Assembly: GCA_031181345.1 (NCBI GenBank)
Contig: JAPSLC010000016.1
Coordinates: forward strand, 23,923-87,922
Direction of reading: 5' to 3'
Length of the DNA stretch: 64,000 bases
Source of the DNA: Cupriavidus sp.
GTDB lineage: Bacteria > Pseudomonadota > Gammaproteobacteria > Burkholderiales > Burkholderiaceae
Both the position numbers and the translations under genes were made by a program. Below, in pieces: positions 26,792-34,999 of this stretch; position 1 is the stretch's first letter; each line of letters opens with the position of its first letter. The notes below the pieces were generated by a model, which was not told the DNA's origin, did no database searches, and saw only the letters and a list, made by a program, of their open reading frames with translations.

Positions 26792-28015
26792 ATGGAGGAC
26801 GGCTTGTCCAACGGATCGATTCGTACCATTCTTCCGCTGGCCACGATTACGGCGGCCAGCATGCTGACCATGGATCTATACCTGCCCGCCGTGCCGACGA
26901 TGCAGGTCGACCTTGGCATCACGGTGGCGCAAGGGCAGTTGACCATCGCGATCTTCCTGCTCGGCCTGGCCGCTTCGCAATTGGTCTGGGGCGAGATGCT
27001 GCACCGGATCGGGCCGAAGCGCTGCGTGCAGACCGGCCTGCTGGCCCTGATCCTGACCAGCTTCGGCTGTGCGCTGGCGCCCGATCTGACGACGCTGCTG
27101 GGCCTTCGCCTGGTACAGGGCATCGCGGCCGGCGCCGCGACGGTGGTGGTGCCGACCGTCGTGCGGGCGACGCTGCCCGAACAGGACGGCGTGCGCGGCA
27201 TCGCCGCGATCGCGATGATCGAAGCGATCGTTCCCGCTGCCGGCCCTGTGTTCGGGACCGCGCTGCTGCTGATCGCGGATTGGCGCACGACGTTCGCCAT
27301 CATCGGCGTTATTGCGCTGGTTTCCGCGCCGTTCGCGCTGCGGGCCACGCCCGCTGCGCTGCCGGCAGCGGAGAAGGGCGGAAAGGTCGGCTACCGCGCG
27401 CTGCTGCGCAACTGGCATTTCGTCGGTCTGGCGCTGGCCCATGCGTTGTCCTTCGGCGCGTTGATCACCTTCGTCGCGAGCGCGCCGCAGGTGCTTCCGG
27501 CATTCGCCAACACCGGCCAGAGCGGCTTTGCGCTGGCGCAGGTCTGTGGCGTGGCGGGCTTCATCGTGGCCGCCAGTCAGGCTGGCCGGATCAGCACCCG
27601 GCTGGGCCCGCGCCATGCGATCCAGCTGGGCGCGCTGCTGCACGGGCTGCTGTGCACCGCGCTGCTGGCGGCATGGTGGGCCGACCGTCTTTCCTTCCCG
27701 TGGGTGCTGGCGTTCTGGGCCGCGTTCTGCGCGGTGCTGGGCATCCGCGGTCCGACTGCGTTCAGCGAGGCGCTGTCGGTTCCGAACGCCCAACTCGGCC
27801 GCGCGTCGGCACTGATGGTGCTGGCGTTGCTCTCGGCCGGCGCGCTGGCGACACAGGCCACGGCGCCGTTCCTGCCGAGCGGCCAACTCGGCGCCGTGGC
27901 TCTGTCGATGAGCCTGCTCTGTTGGGCAAGCTATGCGCTGGTCGTCCGGTATCCCGACAAGCAGACCAGCGTTCGGCCACAACACCGGACAGAACAGGAG
28001 CACGCCAATCCGTAA
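26792..28015 (+). CDS. Bcr/CflA-type MFS multidrug exporter
   Basis: A 407-residue, 12-helix major facilitator of the DHA1 group, close to Bcr/CflA exporters. Marks are MDLYLPAVPTM in helix 1, WGEMLHRIGPKRC in loop 2-3, GLRLVQGIAAGAATVVVPTVVR in helix 4 and the EAIVPAAGPVFG antiporter motif in helix 5. An alternative TTG start at 26804 has a GGAGG box five bases upstream, better than anything before the ATG at 26792, so the true start may be four codons in. Likely co-transcribed with the EamA gene. Confidence 0.9.
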   Translation: MEDGLSNGSIRTILPLATITAASMLTMDLYLPAVPTMQVDLGITVAQGQLTIAIFLLGLAASQLVWGEMLHRIGPKRCVQTGLLALILTSFGCALAPDLTTLLGLRLVQGIAAGAATVVVPTVVRATLPEQDGVRGIAAIAMIEAIVPAAGPVFGTALLLIADWRTTFAIIGVIALVSAPFALRATPAALPAAEKGGKVGYRALLRNWHFVGLALAHALSFGALITFVASAPQVLPAFANTGQSGFALAQVCGVAGFIVAASQAGRISTRLGPRHAIQLGALLHGLLCTALLAAWWADRLSFPWVLAFWAAFCAVLGIRGPTAFSEALSVPNAQLGRASALMVLALLSAGALATQATAPFLPSGQLGAVALSMSLLCWASYALVVRYPDKQTSVRPQHRTEQEHANP

Positions 28016-28060
28016 GGATGGCGTGCCCGGCTTCCCGCCCGGTGCCCGACAGCAAGCGCG

Positions 28061-29689
28061 CTATGCCGACGGCACGTCGGTCTCCAGTGCCACGCCGTCG
28101 CGCCCCGGATCGGCGCCGCCTTCCAGCCGCCCGTCCACGATGCGCACGGCGTGCACCCAGCCGATCGTGTAGTTGTACGGGTTGCGAATCACCTCGTAAC
28201 CGCTTTGCTGCAGCTCGCGGGTGATATAGCGCGGGATCCGATTGCAGACATCGATCGCGTTGCTGGTCGACGAGAAGCGCGGCGCGGACACGGCGGCCTG
28301 CATGGGCATGTCGAAGTCGACCACATTGGCGATGCTCTGTAGCACGCCCATCGCGATCTGCGTGCCGCCCGGCGCGCCGAGCACGATCTCCGGCTTCTCG
28401 TCCTTGAAGACAATGGTCGGGCACGACGAGGTGAAACGGCGCTTGCCTGGGGCGATGCTGCCCGCGCGTCCCGGCCGCGGATCGAACACGCCCATGCAGC
28501 CGTTGTACATGAAGCCCAGGCCCGGCGTGATCACGCCCGACGGCATCGCCAGCGAGTGCGTCAGCGAGACGCAATTGCCGTCGCCATCGACAACCGACAG
28601 ATGCGTGGTGTCGCGCGGCACCGCGTGGCCCGGGTTGACGCGCGGCACTTCGGCCCGCTGCCCTTCGCGAATGCGCTGCGCGACCTCGCGGGCGTAGTCG
28701 GGCGACAGCAGCCGGTCCAGCGGCACGTCGACGAAGGCCGGGTCGCCGATGAAGCGGTCCTTGTCGATGGTCGCCTGCTTCATCGCTTCGCAAACCACGC
28801 GGATATAGTCGGGGCTGTTGTGCCGCAGCCCGCGCAGATCGAACTGCTCGAGAATGGCGAGCATCTGCAGCAGCATCGCGCCGCCGCCCGGCGGCCGGTT
28901 GGTGGTGACGCGGCGATCGCGGTAGCTGCCGACCAGCGGCGCGGTGCGCACGGCCTGGTAGCCGGCCAGGTCCTCGCGCGACAGCAGCGCGCCGTGCTCG
29001 CGCATGTCGGCGACGATTTGCTCCGCGATCTCGCCCAGATAGAACGCATCGACGCCGCCGGATGCGATCCGCTCCAGCGTGTCGGCGTAGTCGCGGTTCT
29101 TCAGCGGGGTGCCGATCGTATGGGGCGAACCGTCGGGCCGGCAATACAGCTGCCGGCCGCTCTCGCTGAAGGCCAGGCGCTCGCGGTTGCTGGCGCGGCC
29201 CAGCGTCGCCTCGTCGATCCAGAAGGAATACATGCCGGGCCGCACGAAGTAGCCGTCGCGCGCCCACTGGATCGCCGGCTGCACCACCTCTTTCCAAGGC
29301 AGCCTGCCGTGGCTGCGATGCAGCGCTTCCAGGCCGCGCAGCGTGCCCGGCGTGGCGATCGATTGATAGCCGATGTCGTTGACGCGGTCCTTGATGAAGA
29401 AGCCGAAGCCGTCGCGCGCTTCGCCCTCCAGCAGGTCGGCCCACATGTCGGGTCGCGCGGCGGCCGGCGCGGTGGCGTGGAAATCGATGTATTCGTGCGC
29501 GCCGCTGCCGGGCATATAGACCGCGGCGGTGCCGAAGCCCGCGATGCCGCACATCAGCGGATCGACCACGGTTTGCGCAAGGGCGCAGGCGACCGCGGCA
29601 TCGGCCGCATTACCGCCCGCGCGCAGGATCTCGATGCCGGACTCCGCCGCTTCGGGCTGCGGGCAGGACACCATTCCTCTACGGGTCAT
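28061..29689 (-). CDS. Gamma-glutamyltransferase-like Ntn hydrolase
   Basis: A 542-residue enzyme of the GGT fold, which cleaves itself to expose a catalytic Thr, here Thr361 in RDTTHLSVVDGDGN. The GAPGGT oxyanion loop and TSSCPTIV are kept. But the helix that normally reads DFRE, whose Arg binds the gamma-glutamyl carboxylate, reads DFHA here (His72). No signal peptide is present, unlike periplasmic E. coli GGT. So the enzyme may act on another amide, as oxamate hydrolase HpxW or cephalosporin acylases of this fold do. It lies 95 bases downstream of a Bug receptor gene on the same strand, with a divergent LysR regulator, suggesting uptake and hydrolysis of one compound. Confidence 0.85.
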   Translation of the reverse strand: MTRRGMVSCPQPEAAESGIEILRAGGNAADAAVACALAQTVVDPLMCGIAGFGTAAVYMPGSGAHEYIDFHATAPAAARPDMWADLLEGEARDGFGFFIKDRVNDIGYQSIATPGTLRGLEALHRSHGRLPWKEVVQPAIQWARDGYFVRPGMYSFWIDEATLGRASNRERLAFSESGRQLYCRPDGSPHTIGTPLKNRDYADTLERIASGGVDAFYLGEIAEQIVADMREHGALLSREDLAGYQAVRTAPLVGSYRDRRVTTNRPPGGGAMLLQMLAILEQFDLRGLRHNSPDYIRVVCEAMKQATIDKDRFIGDPAFVDVPLDRLLSPDYAREVAQRIREGQRAEVPRVNPGHAVPRDTTHLSVVDGDGNCVSLTHSLAMPSGVITPGLGFMYNGCMGVFDPRPGRAGSIAPGKRRFTSSCPTIVFKDEKPEIVLGAPGGTQIAMGVLQSIANVVDFDMPMQAAVSAPRFSSTSNAIDVCNRIPRYITRELQQSGYEVIRNPYNYTIGWVHAVRIVDGRLEGGADPGRDGVALETDVPSA

Positions 29690-29784
29690 TGCTTGTCTCG
29701 ATAGGTTGGCGCCGGGATGCGACCGTGGCGATGCCGACGGCGCATCCCGGCGCGGGATCGTGGTGATGACGGGATTGGGGCGGC

Positions 29785-30771
29785 TTACTTCGCGCTCAGG
29801 TCCAGATCGCCGATCGCGCCCAGCCACTTGGCGGTGTCGCGCACGGTCAGTTCCATCAGCTGGTCCGACGGGCCCGGCATCGGCAGCACCTGCATCGACT
29901 TGAGCTTGTCGACCACGGCCGGTTCGGCCAGGAAGGTCTGCGTGGCGGCATGCAGGCGCGCGATCACGCTGGCCGGCGTGCCGGCCTTGGCGGCGATGCC
30001 GCTCCAGCCGATGTTCTCGAAGCCCTTCAGGCCCAGCTCGGCGGCGGTCGGCACGTCCGGCAATTCCGGCACGCGCTTGGACGCGAACAGCATCAGCGGC
30101 GTCAGCTTGCCGGCCTTGATCTGCGGCAGCGCGGTGCTCAGCACGGGCGCCATCACCTGCGTCGCACCGGAGACCGTCGACACCACGCCATCCGGCTCGC
30201 CGCGGTAGGGCACGTGCAGCAGCTTGATGCCCTGCTGCTTCTGCATCAACTCCACCACCAGATGCGTCGAATTACCGTTGCCGGACGAGGCGAAGCTGAT
30301 GCTGCCAGGCTTGGCCTTGGCGGCGTCGACGAGCTCGCGATAGTTGCGCAGGCCCGATTGCGGATTGGCGACCAGCACGAACGGCACGGTGGCCAGCATC
30401 GACACCGGCGCGAAATCCGCTTCGGGCTTGTAGGCCAGCGGCGCGTAGACGAACTTGTTCAGCACCATCTGCGAGACGCCGGCCAGGAACAGCGTGCAGC
30501 CGTCGGCCGGCTGGCTCAGCACGTACTTGGCGGCGATGATGCCGCCCGCACCGGCGCGGTTCTCGACCACGATCGGGGTCTGCAGGGTCTTGCCGACGCG
30601 CTCGGCCCACATGCGGGCCAGCGTGTCCGTGCTGCCGCCGGCCTGCTGCGAGACGACCAGCCGGATCGGGCGCGACGACGCGCCAGGCTCACCGCAAGCG
30701 TAGCTCGGTGCGGCCACGCCGAAGGCCAACGCAAGGGGAACAGCGAATTGGAAGAAGGCAGTTTTTCTCAT
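29785..30771 (-). CDS. Bug-family (TctC-like) periplasmic solute receptor
   Basis: A 328-residue receptor of the Bug/TctC family common in Bordetella and Cupriavidus, binding small carboxylates or amides in the periplasm. A signal peptide covers about residues 1-26. Family marks are RPIRLVVSQQAGGSTDTLAR, ENRAGAGGIIAAKYV, LLHVPYRG and the KLTPLMLFASKRVPELPDVPT stretch. It is the first gene of a probable operon with the GGT-like enzyme and is divergent from a LysR regulator. The TctAB membrane genes nearest to it (34.5-36.5 kb) are not in this operon. Confidence 0.92.
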   Translation of the reverse strand: MRKTAFFQFAVPLALAFGVAAPSYACGEPGASSRPIRLVVSQQAGGSTDTLARMWAERVGKTLQTPIVVENRAGAGGIIAAKYVLSQPADGCTLFLAGVSQMVLNKFVYAPLAYKPEADFAPVSMLATVPFVLVANPQSGLRNYRELVDAAKAKPGSISFASSGNGNSTHLVVELMQKQQGIKLLHVPYRGEPDGVVSTVSGATQVMAPVLSTALPQIKAGKLTPLMLFASKRVPELPDVPTAAELGLKGFENIGWSGIAAKAGTPASVIARLHAATQTFLAEPAVVDKLKSMQVLPMPGPSDQLMELTVRDTAKWLGAIGDLDLSAK

Positions 30772-30851
30772 AGATGGTGGCAGTGTCCAGGTCCGTCGAA
30801 TTCCAGGTCTGGCGCCTGGATGCCGGGAAATTATTGGGCTCAACCGCAAAC

Positions 30852-30862
30852 TCACCTAGTGA
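30852..30862. promoter_or_regulatory. Inverted repeat in LysR/Bug divergent promoter
   Basis: TCAC and GTGA flank CTA, 32 bases before the LysR ATG and 80 before the Bug ATG. It is the clearest dyad in this 122-base divergent gap and a candidate binding site for the LysR protein, which usually controls the divergent operon. Short, so weak alone. Confidence 0.3.
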
Positions 30863-30893
30863 ATTGTTTCGAACCATCTATTAGTATTCGCTC

Positions 30894-31856
30894 ATGGAAC
30901 CATCCGACCACAGCATCGCCTGGGCGCGCCGACTGCGGGTGCGGCACCTCGAGTCCTTCCTGATTCTTCACGATGCGGGCACGCTGTCGGCCGCCGCGAC
31001 GCGGCTGCATATGACGCAGTCGGCGGTGTCGCACTGGCTCAGCGAAATGGAGGACCTGGCCGGCGTGAGGCTCGCGATCCGCGGTCGCCGCCTGCAGCTG
31101 ACGCCGGCGGGCGAGGCGGTGCGCCGGCTCGCCGTGCGCGTGCTGGGCGAGGTATCGCGCGCCCACGATGAGCTCGGCGCCATTGCCAAGGGCGCGGTCG
31201 CGCGCCTGCATGTCGGCAGCGTGCTGGCCGGTGTCGCGCACCTGATTCCGTGGGCCATTGTCGCGTTTCAGCGTGCGCAGCCCAATGTCTCGATCCAGGT
31301 GACCGAGGGTGCGTTCAATACGCTGCTCGATCGCCTCGAAAAGCGCGAGTTCGACCTGGTAGTCGGCTCCATCGATGCGCGCGCCTATGGCCCGCATCTG
31401 GCGCACGAGGTGCTCTTCGAAGATGCGATGGCGGTGGTGGTCGGGCCGCACCATCCGCTGGCGCAGGCTAAACGGCTGCGCTGGGAGCAACTGTTCTCGT
31501 ATCCGTGGGCGATGCCGCAGCGCGAGACCCTGATGCGCACGCGGCTCGATACCGTGCTGCTCGAGCACGGCGCCGCGGGCCTGCGACCGGCGGTCGAGAC
31601 CGGTTCGATCGTCACCATGCAGGCGGTACTGCGCGAGACCGACTATGTCGGCGTTTGCTCCGCGGCCATGGCCGAGCATCTGGCCTCGCTGGGGCTGCTG
31701 CATATCCTGCCGCTCGCGGACCGGGAATCGTTCGGGCCGGTCGGGGCGGTATGGCGCAAGGGCGGCGACGACGAGGTGCTGCACGCTTTCATGCAGGCCC
31801 TGCGCGAAGAGGCGGGCCGGATCCGTGGCGCCGAGGTTGGGGCGGCTGCGCGGTAA
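30894..31856 (+). CDS. LysR family transcriptional regulator
   Basis: A 320-residue regulator. The winged helix-turn-helix occupies about residues 12-72 (HLESFLILHDAGTLSAAATRLHMTQSAVS), followed by a linker helix and a periplasmic-binding-protein-like effector domain (about 100-305). It is divergent from the Bug-GGT operon and, by the rule for this family, probably controls it in response to the compound taken up. The overlapping divergent promoters lie in a 122-base gap. Confidence 0.92.
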   Translation: MEPSDHSIAWARRLRVRHLESFLILHDAGTLSAAATRLHMTQSAVSHWLSEMEDLAGVRLAIRGRRLQLTPAGEAVRRLAVRVLGEVSRAHDELGAIAKGAVARLHVGSVLAGVAHLIPWAIVAFQRAQPNVSIQVTEGAFNTLLDRLEKREFDLVVGSIDARAYGPHLAHEVLFEDAMAVVVGPHHPLAQAKRLRWEQLFSYPWAMPQRETLMRTRLDTVLLEHGAAGLRPAVETGSIVTMQAVLRETDYVGVCSAAMAEHLASLGLLHILPLADRESFGPVGAVWRKGGDDEVLHAFMQALREEAGRIRGAEVGAAAR

Positions 31857-31905
31857 CGCTCGCCGCCCCTTGCCGTCTTCCTGCCTGATGGCGGAGGTCA
31901 AGCCC

Positions 31906-32478
31906 TCAGCGCGGCACGCGGATATTGTTCCTGACCTCGTCCACGCCCATCACCTGCTCGGCGATATCCTCGACGCGGTACTTGGCGCGGCGGTCCGATA
32001 CGGTGCCGCTCAGCGTGACGATGCCCGAGCCCACCTCCACGGTGACCTCGGACACGTCGAGATCGCGCGCCTCGGCCAAGCGCTCGCAGACCTCGTCGCA
32101 GACGCGCTCGTCGGTGCGCCGAAAGCCCTTGGGCACGGTGCGGGGGCGCCGTGTGGCCGTGCTGCCGCCGGGGCCCGACCCGCCACCGCCGCCCGCGCCG
32201 CGATCGCCGAATTCGTTGAAGCCGACGCTGCCGCCGCCGGAGCCCATCGCGCCGGTGTCGCCGCGCCGATAGTGGTAGGCGTCACGCATGCCGCGCGAGC
32301 CGCCATAGCCGCGATGGCGCCAGGTTTCCGCGACCTCGCCGGTGCGCGGATCCTCGGGGAACCATTCCATGCCGCCGGTGACGGTGCCGCGCCCGCGGCG
32401 GTCCTCGCCGGTTTCCCGGGGCCACATCCGGCGCGGATCGCCGTTGCCTCTGCTGCCGTTGTCTCTGTTGCCATTCAT
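31906..32478 (-). CDS. BON domain protein with low-complexity N-terminus
   Basis: A 190-residue protein. Residues 1-110 are rich in Gly, Arg, Asn and Asp with no clear fold and no signal peptide. Residues about 118-189 form one BON domain (VCDEVCERLAEARDLDVSEVTVEVGSGIVTLSGTVSDRRAKYRVEDIAEQVMGVDEVRNNIRV reads as the usual alpha-beta-beta-alpha-beta pattern; only short parts are needed to see it: VTLSGTV and VDEVRNNIRV). BON domains bind membranes or lipids and occur in stress proteins such as OsmY. Start 32478 has a GGAG box; an ATG four codons upstream has none. Confidence 0.8.
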   Translation of the reverse strand: MNGNRDNGSRGNGDPRRMWPRETGEDRRGRGTVTGGMEWFPEDPRTGEVAETWRHRGYGGSRGMRDAYHYRRGDTGAMGSGGGSVGFNEFGDRGAGGGGGSGPGGSTATRRPRTVPKGFRRTDERVCDEVCERLAEARDLDVSEVTVEVGSGIVTLSGTVSDRRAKYRVEDIAEQVMGVDEVRNNIRVPR

Positions 32479-32644
32479 CTCGGTCTCCATCGATCATGGA
32501 CATACCGGGCAATGGCCGCAAAATCCGTACCGCCGCCGCGTGATGCCGACGCCGTGGCATGGCGCGGCTCCGCCATGGACGGTGCAATCTTTGCCGGGAT
32601 GGCTTGTAAATAGATCGCGCCTCTCGGGTCGCCAGCCATCATCC

Positions 32645-32714
32645 CGTCGTTTCCGCGCATGCGGGAACCCAGCGTCTTAGAAAGCCACCGGGTCCCCGCT
32701 TCCGCGGGGACGAC
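32645..32714. repeat. REP-like double-hairpin repeat, copy 1
   Basis: Two hairpins point towards each other: TTTCCGC/GCGGGAA-type, then GTCCCCGC with GCGGGGAC around TTCC, the outer edges reading GTCGT and ACGAC. The same design occurs at about 39.6, 41.0 and 57.3 kb. It lies between the BON gene and the aldehyde dehydrogenase gene; the rest of the gap 32479-32738 holds no gene. Confidence 0.8.
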
Positions 32715-32738
32715 AGGCTTATCGAAGGCACCGGCGCA

Positions 32739-34166
32739 TCACACCTGCGTGATGAATTTGGTCACCAGGTAGCCGTCGAAGGTTTCCATGCCGCCTTCGC
32801 TGCCGATGCCGGAATCCTTGATGCCGCCGAACGGTGTCTCTGCCAGCGCCATGCCGAAATGGTTGATATTGACCATGCCGGCCTCGAGTCCATTCGACAC
32901 CAGCGTCGCGGTCTTCAGCGAGTTGGTAAAGACATACGAGGCCAGGCCATACGGCAGGCTGTTGGCGCGCCGCAGCGCTTCCTCGGCGTCCTTGAAGCGC
33001 GTCACCGGCGCCACCGGGCCGAACGGCTCGTCGACCATCAGTTTGGCGTCGTCGGGCAGGTCGGTGACCACGGTCGGCGCGAAGAAATAGCCCTTGCTGC
33101 CGATGCGCGCGCCGCCGGCGACGACCTTGCCGCCGCGATGGCTGGCGTCGTCCAGGAACTGCTCCATCGAGGCGATGCGGCGCTCATGCGCCAGCGGACC
33201 CATCTGCGTCCCGTCGTCCAGGCCGTCGCCGACCTTGATCGAGCCCATCACCTCGGTGAAGCGGGCCAGGAAGCGGTCGTAGGCCTTTTCCTGGACGTAG
33301 AAGCGGGTCGGCGACACGCAGACCTGGCCGGCATTGCGGACCTTGAAGCGGGCCAGCATCTCGGCGGCCGGCTCGATGTCGGCGTCGTCGAACACCAGCA
33401 CCGGCGAATGGCCGCCGAGCTCCATCGTCACGCGCTTCATGTGCGCGCCGGCCAGTGCGGCCAGCTGCTTGCCGACCGGCACCGAGCCGGTGAACGAGAT
33501 CTTGCGCACGATCGGCGATTCGATCAGATAGGTCGAGACCTCGCTCGGCACGCCCCAGACGATGTTCAGCACGCCCGGCGGCAGGCCGGCATCGTGGAAC
33601 AGCTGTGCCAGCGCGACCACCGCGCTCGGCGAATCCTCGGGGCCCTTCAGGATCAGCGTGCAGCCCGCACCGAGCGCCGACACGATCTTGCGGATCGCCT
33701 GGTTGAAGGGGAAGTTCCACGGCGTGAAGGCCGCGCAGACGCCGATCGGCTCGCGCACGACGATCTGCCGCACGTTCGGATTGCGCGGCGGAATCACGCG
33801 GCCATAGATGCGGCGGCATTCCTCGGCATGCCAGTCGGCGTGCTCGGCGCAGATCATCACCTCGGCCACCGCCTCGGCCAGCGGCTTGCCCTGGTCCAGC
33901 GTGATATTGCGGCCGATCTCCTTCGCGCGTTCACGGGTCAGCTCGCCGACGCGGCGCAGGATCTTGGCGCGCTCCAGCGGCGAGGTCTTCTTCCAGCTGT
34001 CGAAGGCGCGTTGCGCGGCGGCCAGGGCGCGGTCCAGATCCGCGGTGCTGGCGTGCGGCAGCTTGCCCAGCACCTCCTGCGTGGCGGGATTGATCACGTC
34101 CTGCTCGCGGCGCCCGCCGCCTTTGACGAACTCCCCATCGATATAAAGGGCGAGGTCCTGGTACAT
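32739..34166 (-). CDS. NAD(P)-dependent aldehyde dehydrogenase, semialdehyde type
   Basis: This 475-residue enzyme oxidises an aldehyde to the acid in the cytoplasm. It resembles succinate-semialdehyde dehydrogenases (GabD/SSADH group). Asn151 (PWNFPF), the [11 protein letters not shown] cofactor loop, general base Glu249 (MELGGHSP) and nucleophile Cys283 ([11 protein letters not shown]) are intact. Length is typical. The start has an AGGAGA box. It is a single gene, divergent from tctBA across a 357-base gap. The exact aldehyde cannot be told from sequence. Confidence 0.9.
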   Translation of the reverse strand: MYQDLALYIDGEFVKGGGRREQDVINPATQEVLGKLPHASTADLDRALAAAQRAFDSWKKTSPLERAKILRRVGELTRERAKEIGRNITLDQGKPLAEAVAEVMICAEHADWHAEECRRIYGRVIPPRNPNVRQIVVREPIGVCAAFTPWNFPFNQAIRKIVSALGAGCTLILKGPEDSPSAVVALAQLFHDAGLPPGVLNIVWGVPSEVSTYLIESPIVRKISFTGSVPVGKQLAALAGAHMKRVTMELGGHSPVLVFDDADIEPAAEMLARFKVRNAGQVCVSPTRFYVQEKAYDRFLARFTEVMGSIKVGDGLDDGTQMGPLAHERRIASMEQFLDDASHRGGKVVAGGARIGSKGYFFAPTVVTDLPDDAKLMVDEPFGPVAPVTRFKDAEEALRRANSLPYGLASYVFTNSLKTATLVSNGLEAGMVNINHFGMALAETPFGGIKDSGIGSEGGMETFDGYLVTKFITQV

Positions 34167-34174
34167 GGCTTCTC

Positions 34175-34214
34175 CTGTGTCCTGTGTCGTATGTCGTGAG
34201 TCGTGAGTCGTGGG
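34175..34214. repeat. Short tandem repeats upstream of aldehyde dehydrogenase
   Basis: The leader contains two GTGTCCT-like units and then three near-identical heptamers TCGTGAG, TCGTGAG, TCGTGGG (34194-34214). Simple slippage-type repeat; no function is evident. Confidence 0.7.
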
Positions 34215-34369
34215 CCCTGGGTCCGCTGTCGGGAACCGCGGCGTGCGCCACGCGGGTGCCCCGAGGTTCCGAACCCGTTAGCTTACCGCGTCGGCCGCGG
34301 CGGCGTTTTGGCTCGCTCGATCCGATTCCTTTCAATGAGCCTTCATCCCGCTTTCACGTTCCTTTCAAA

Positions 34370-34390
34370 TTGCATCACATCATGATGCAA
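34370..34390. promoter_or_regulatory. Perfect operator-like palindrome upstream of tctB
   Basis: Arms TTGCATCA and TGATGCAA flank a 5-base spacer, 134 bases before the tctB ATG, in the gap 34167-34523 that is otherwise gene-free. Size and AT-rich symmetry fit a dimeric repressor such as a GntR or similar protein. The regulator is not identified; the small winged-helix gene after tctA is one candidate. Confidence 0.5.
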
Positions 34391-34523
34391 AGGCCAATTC
34401 GTTGCCGTGGTTAACCCTGAAACCAGACAACTGAAAGGGCGCTGAAAGCACGCTTCTCTAACGTTGCATCCGCTTTCGGCACAGCGCTGGTGCCGTGCGG
34501 CTTTGTATTTAACGAGGAGAATC

Positions 34524-34988
34524 ATGTTGCGCATACGCAGCCAAAAGGACTTCGCCTCCGGCCTGATGTTCGTGCTGGTCGGTCTTGGCTTTTCCTTTGT
34601 CGCTCGCGGCTATTCGATGGGGACGGCCGCGAAGATGGGTCCCGGATATTTCCCCTTCCTGCTCGGCCTGGTGTTGGCCGGACTCGGCGCGCTGGTGTTG
34701 CTGGGCTCGCTGTCGAGCAAGGGCGAGGCAGACCGGATGGAACGCTGGGACATCAAGATCCTGCTGTGGATCCTGGGTTCGGTGGTGCTGTTCGGCCTGT
34801 TGCTCAAGCCGCTCGGCATGGTGCTGTCGGTCTTCGTGCTGGTGGTCGTGTCGTCGATGGCCAGTCATGAATTCAGCTGGAAGGGTGCGCTGCTCAACAG
34901 CGTGGTGCTGGTCCTGATCAGCCTCGGTGCCTTTGTCTACGGCATCAACCTGCAGATGCCGGTCTGGCCGGCATTCATCACGGGCTAA
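34524..34988 (+). CDS. tctB: Tripartite tricarboxylate transporter, small subunit
   Basis: A 154-residue, four-helix inner-membrane protein of the TctB family. It is the small membrane subunit of secondary carriers that take up tricarboxylates or related acids from a Bug/TctC receptor. KMGPGYFPFLLGLVLAGLGALVLL near residues 38-61 is the family mark. A GAGGAGA box precedes the ATG. It starts the tctBA operon; the tctA gene follows after 11 bases. No tctC is adjacent. Confidence 0.9.
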   Translation: MLRIRSQKDFASGLMFVLVGLGFSFVARGYSMGTAAKMGPGYFPFLLGLVLAGLGALVLLGSLSSKGEADRMERWDIKILLWILGSVVLFGLLLKPLGMVLSVFVLVVVSSMASHEFSWKGALLNSVVLVLISLGAFVYGINLQMPVWPAFITG

Positions 34989-34999
34989 GGAGCGCGCAG

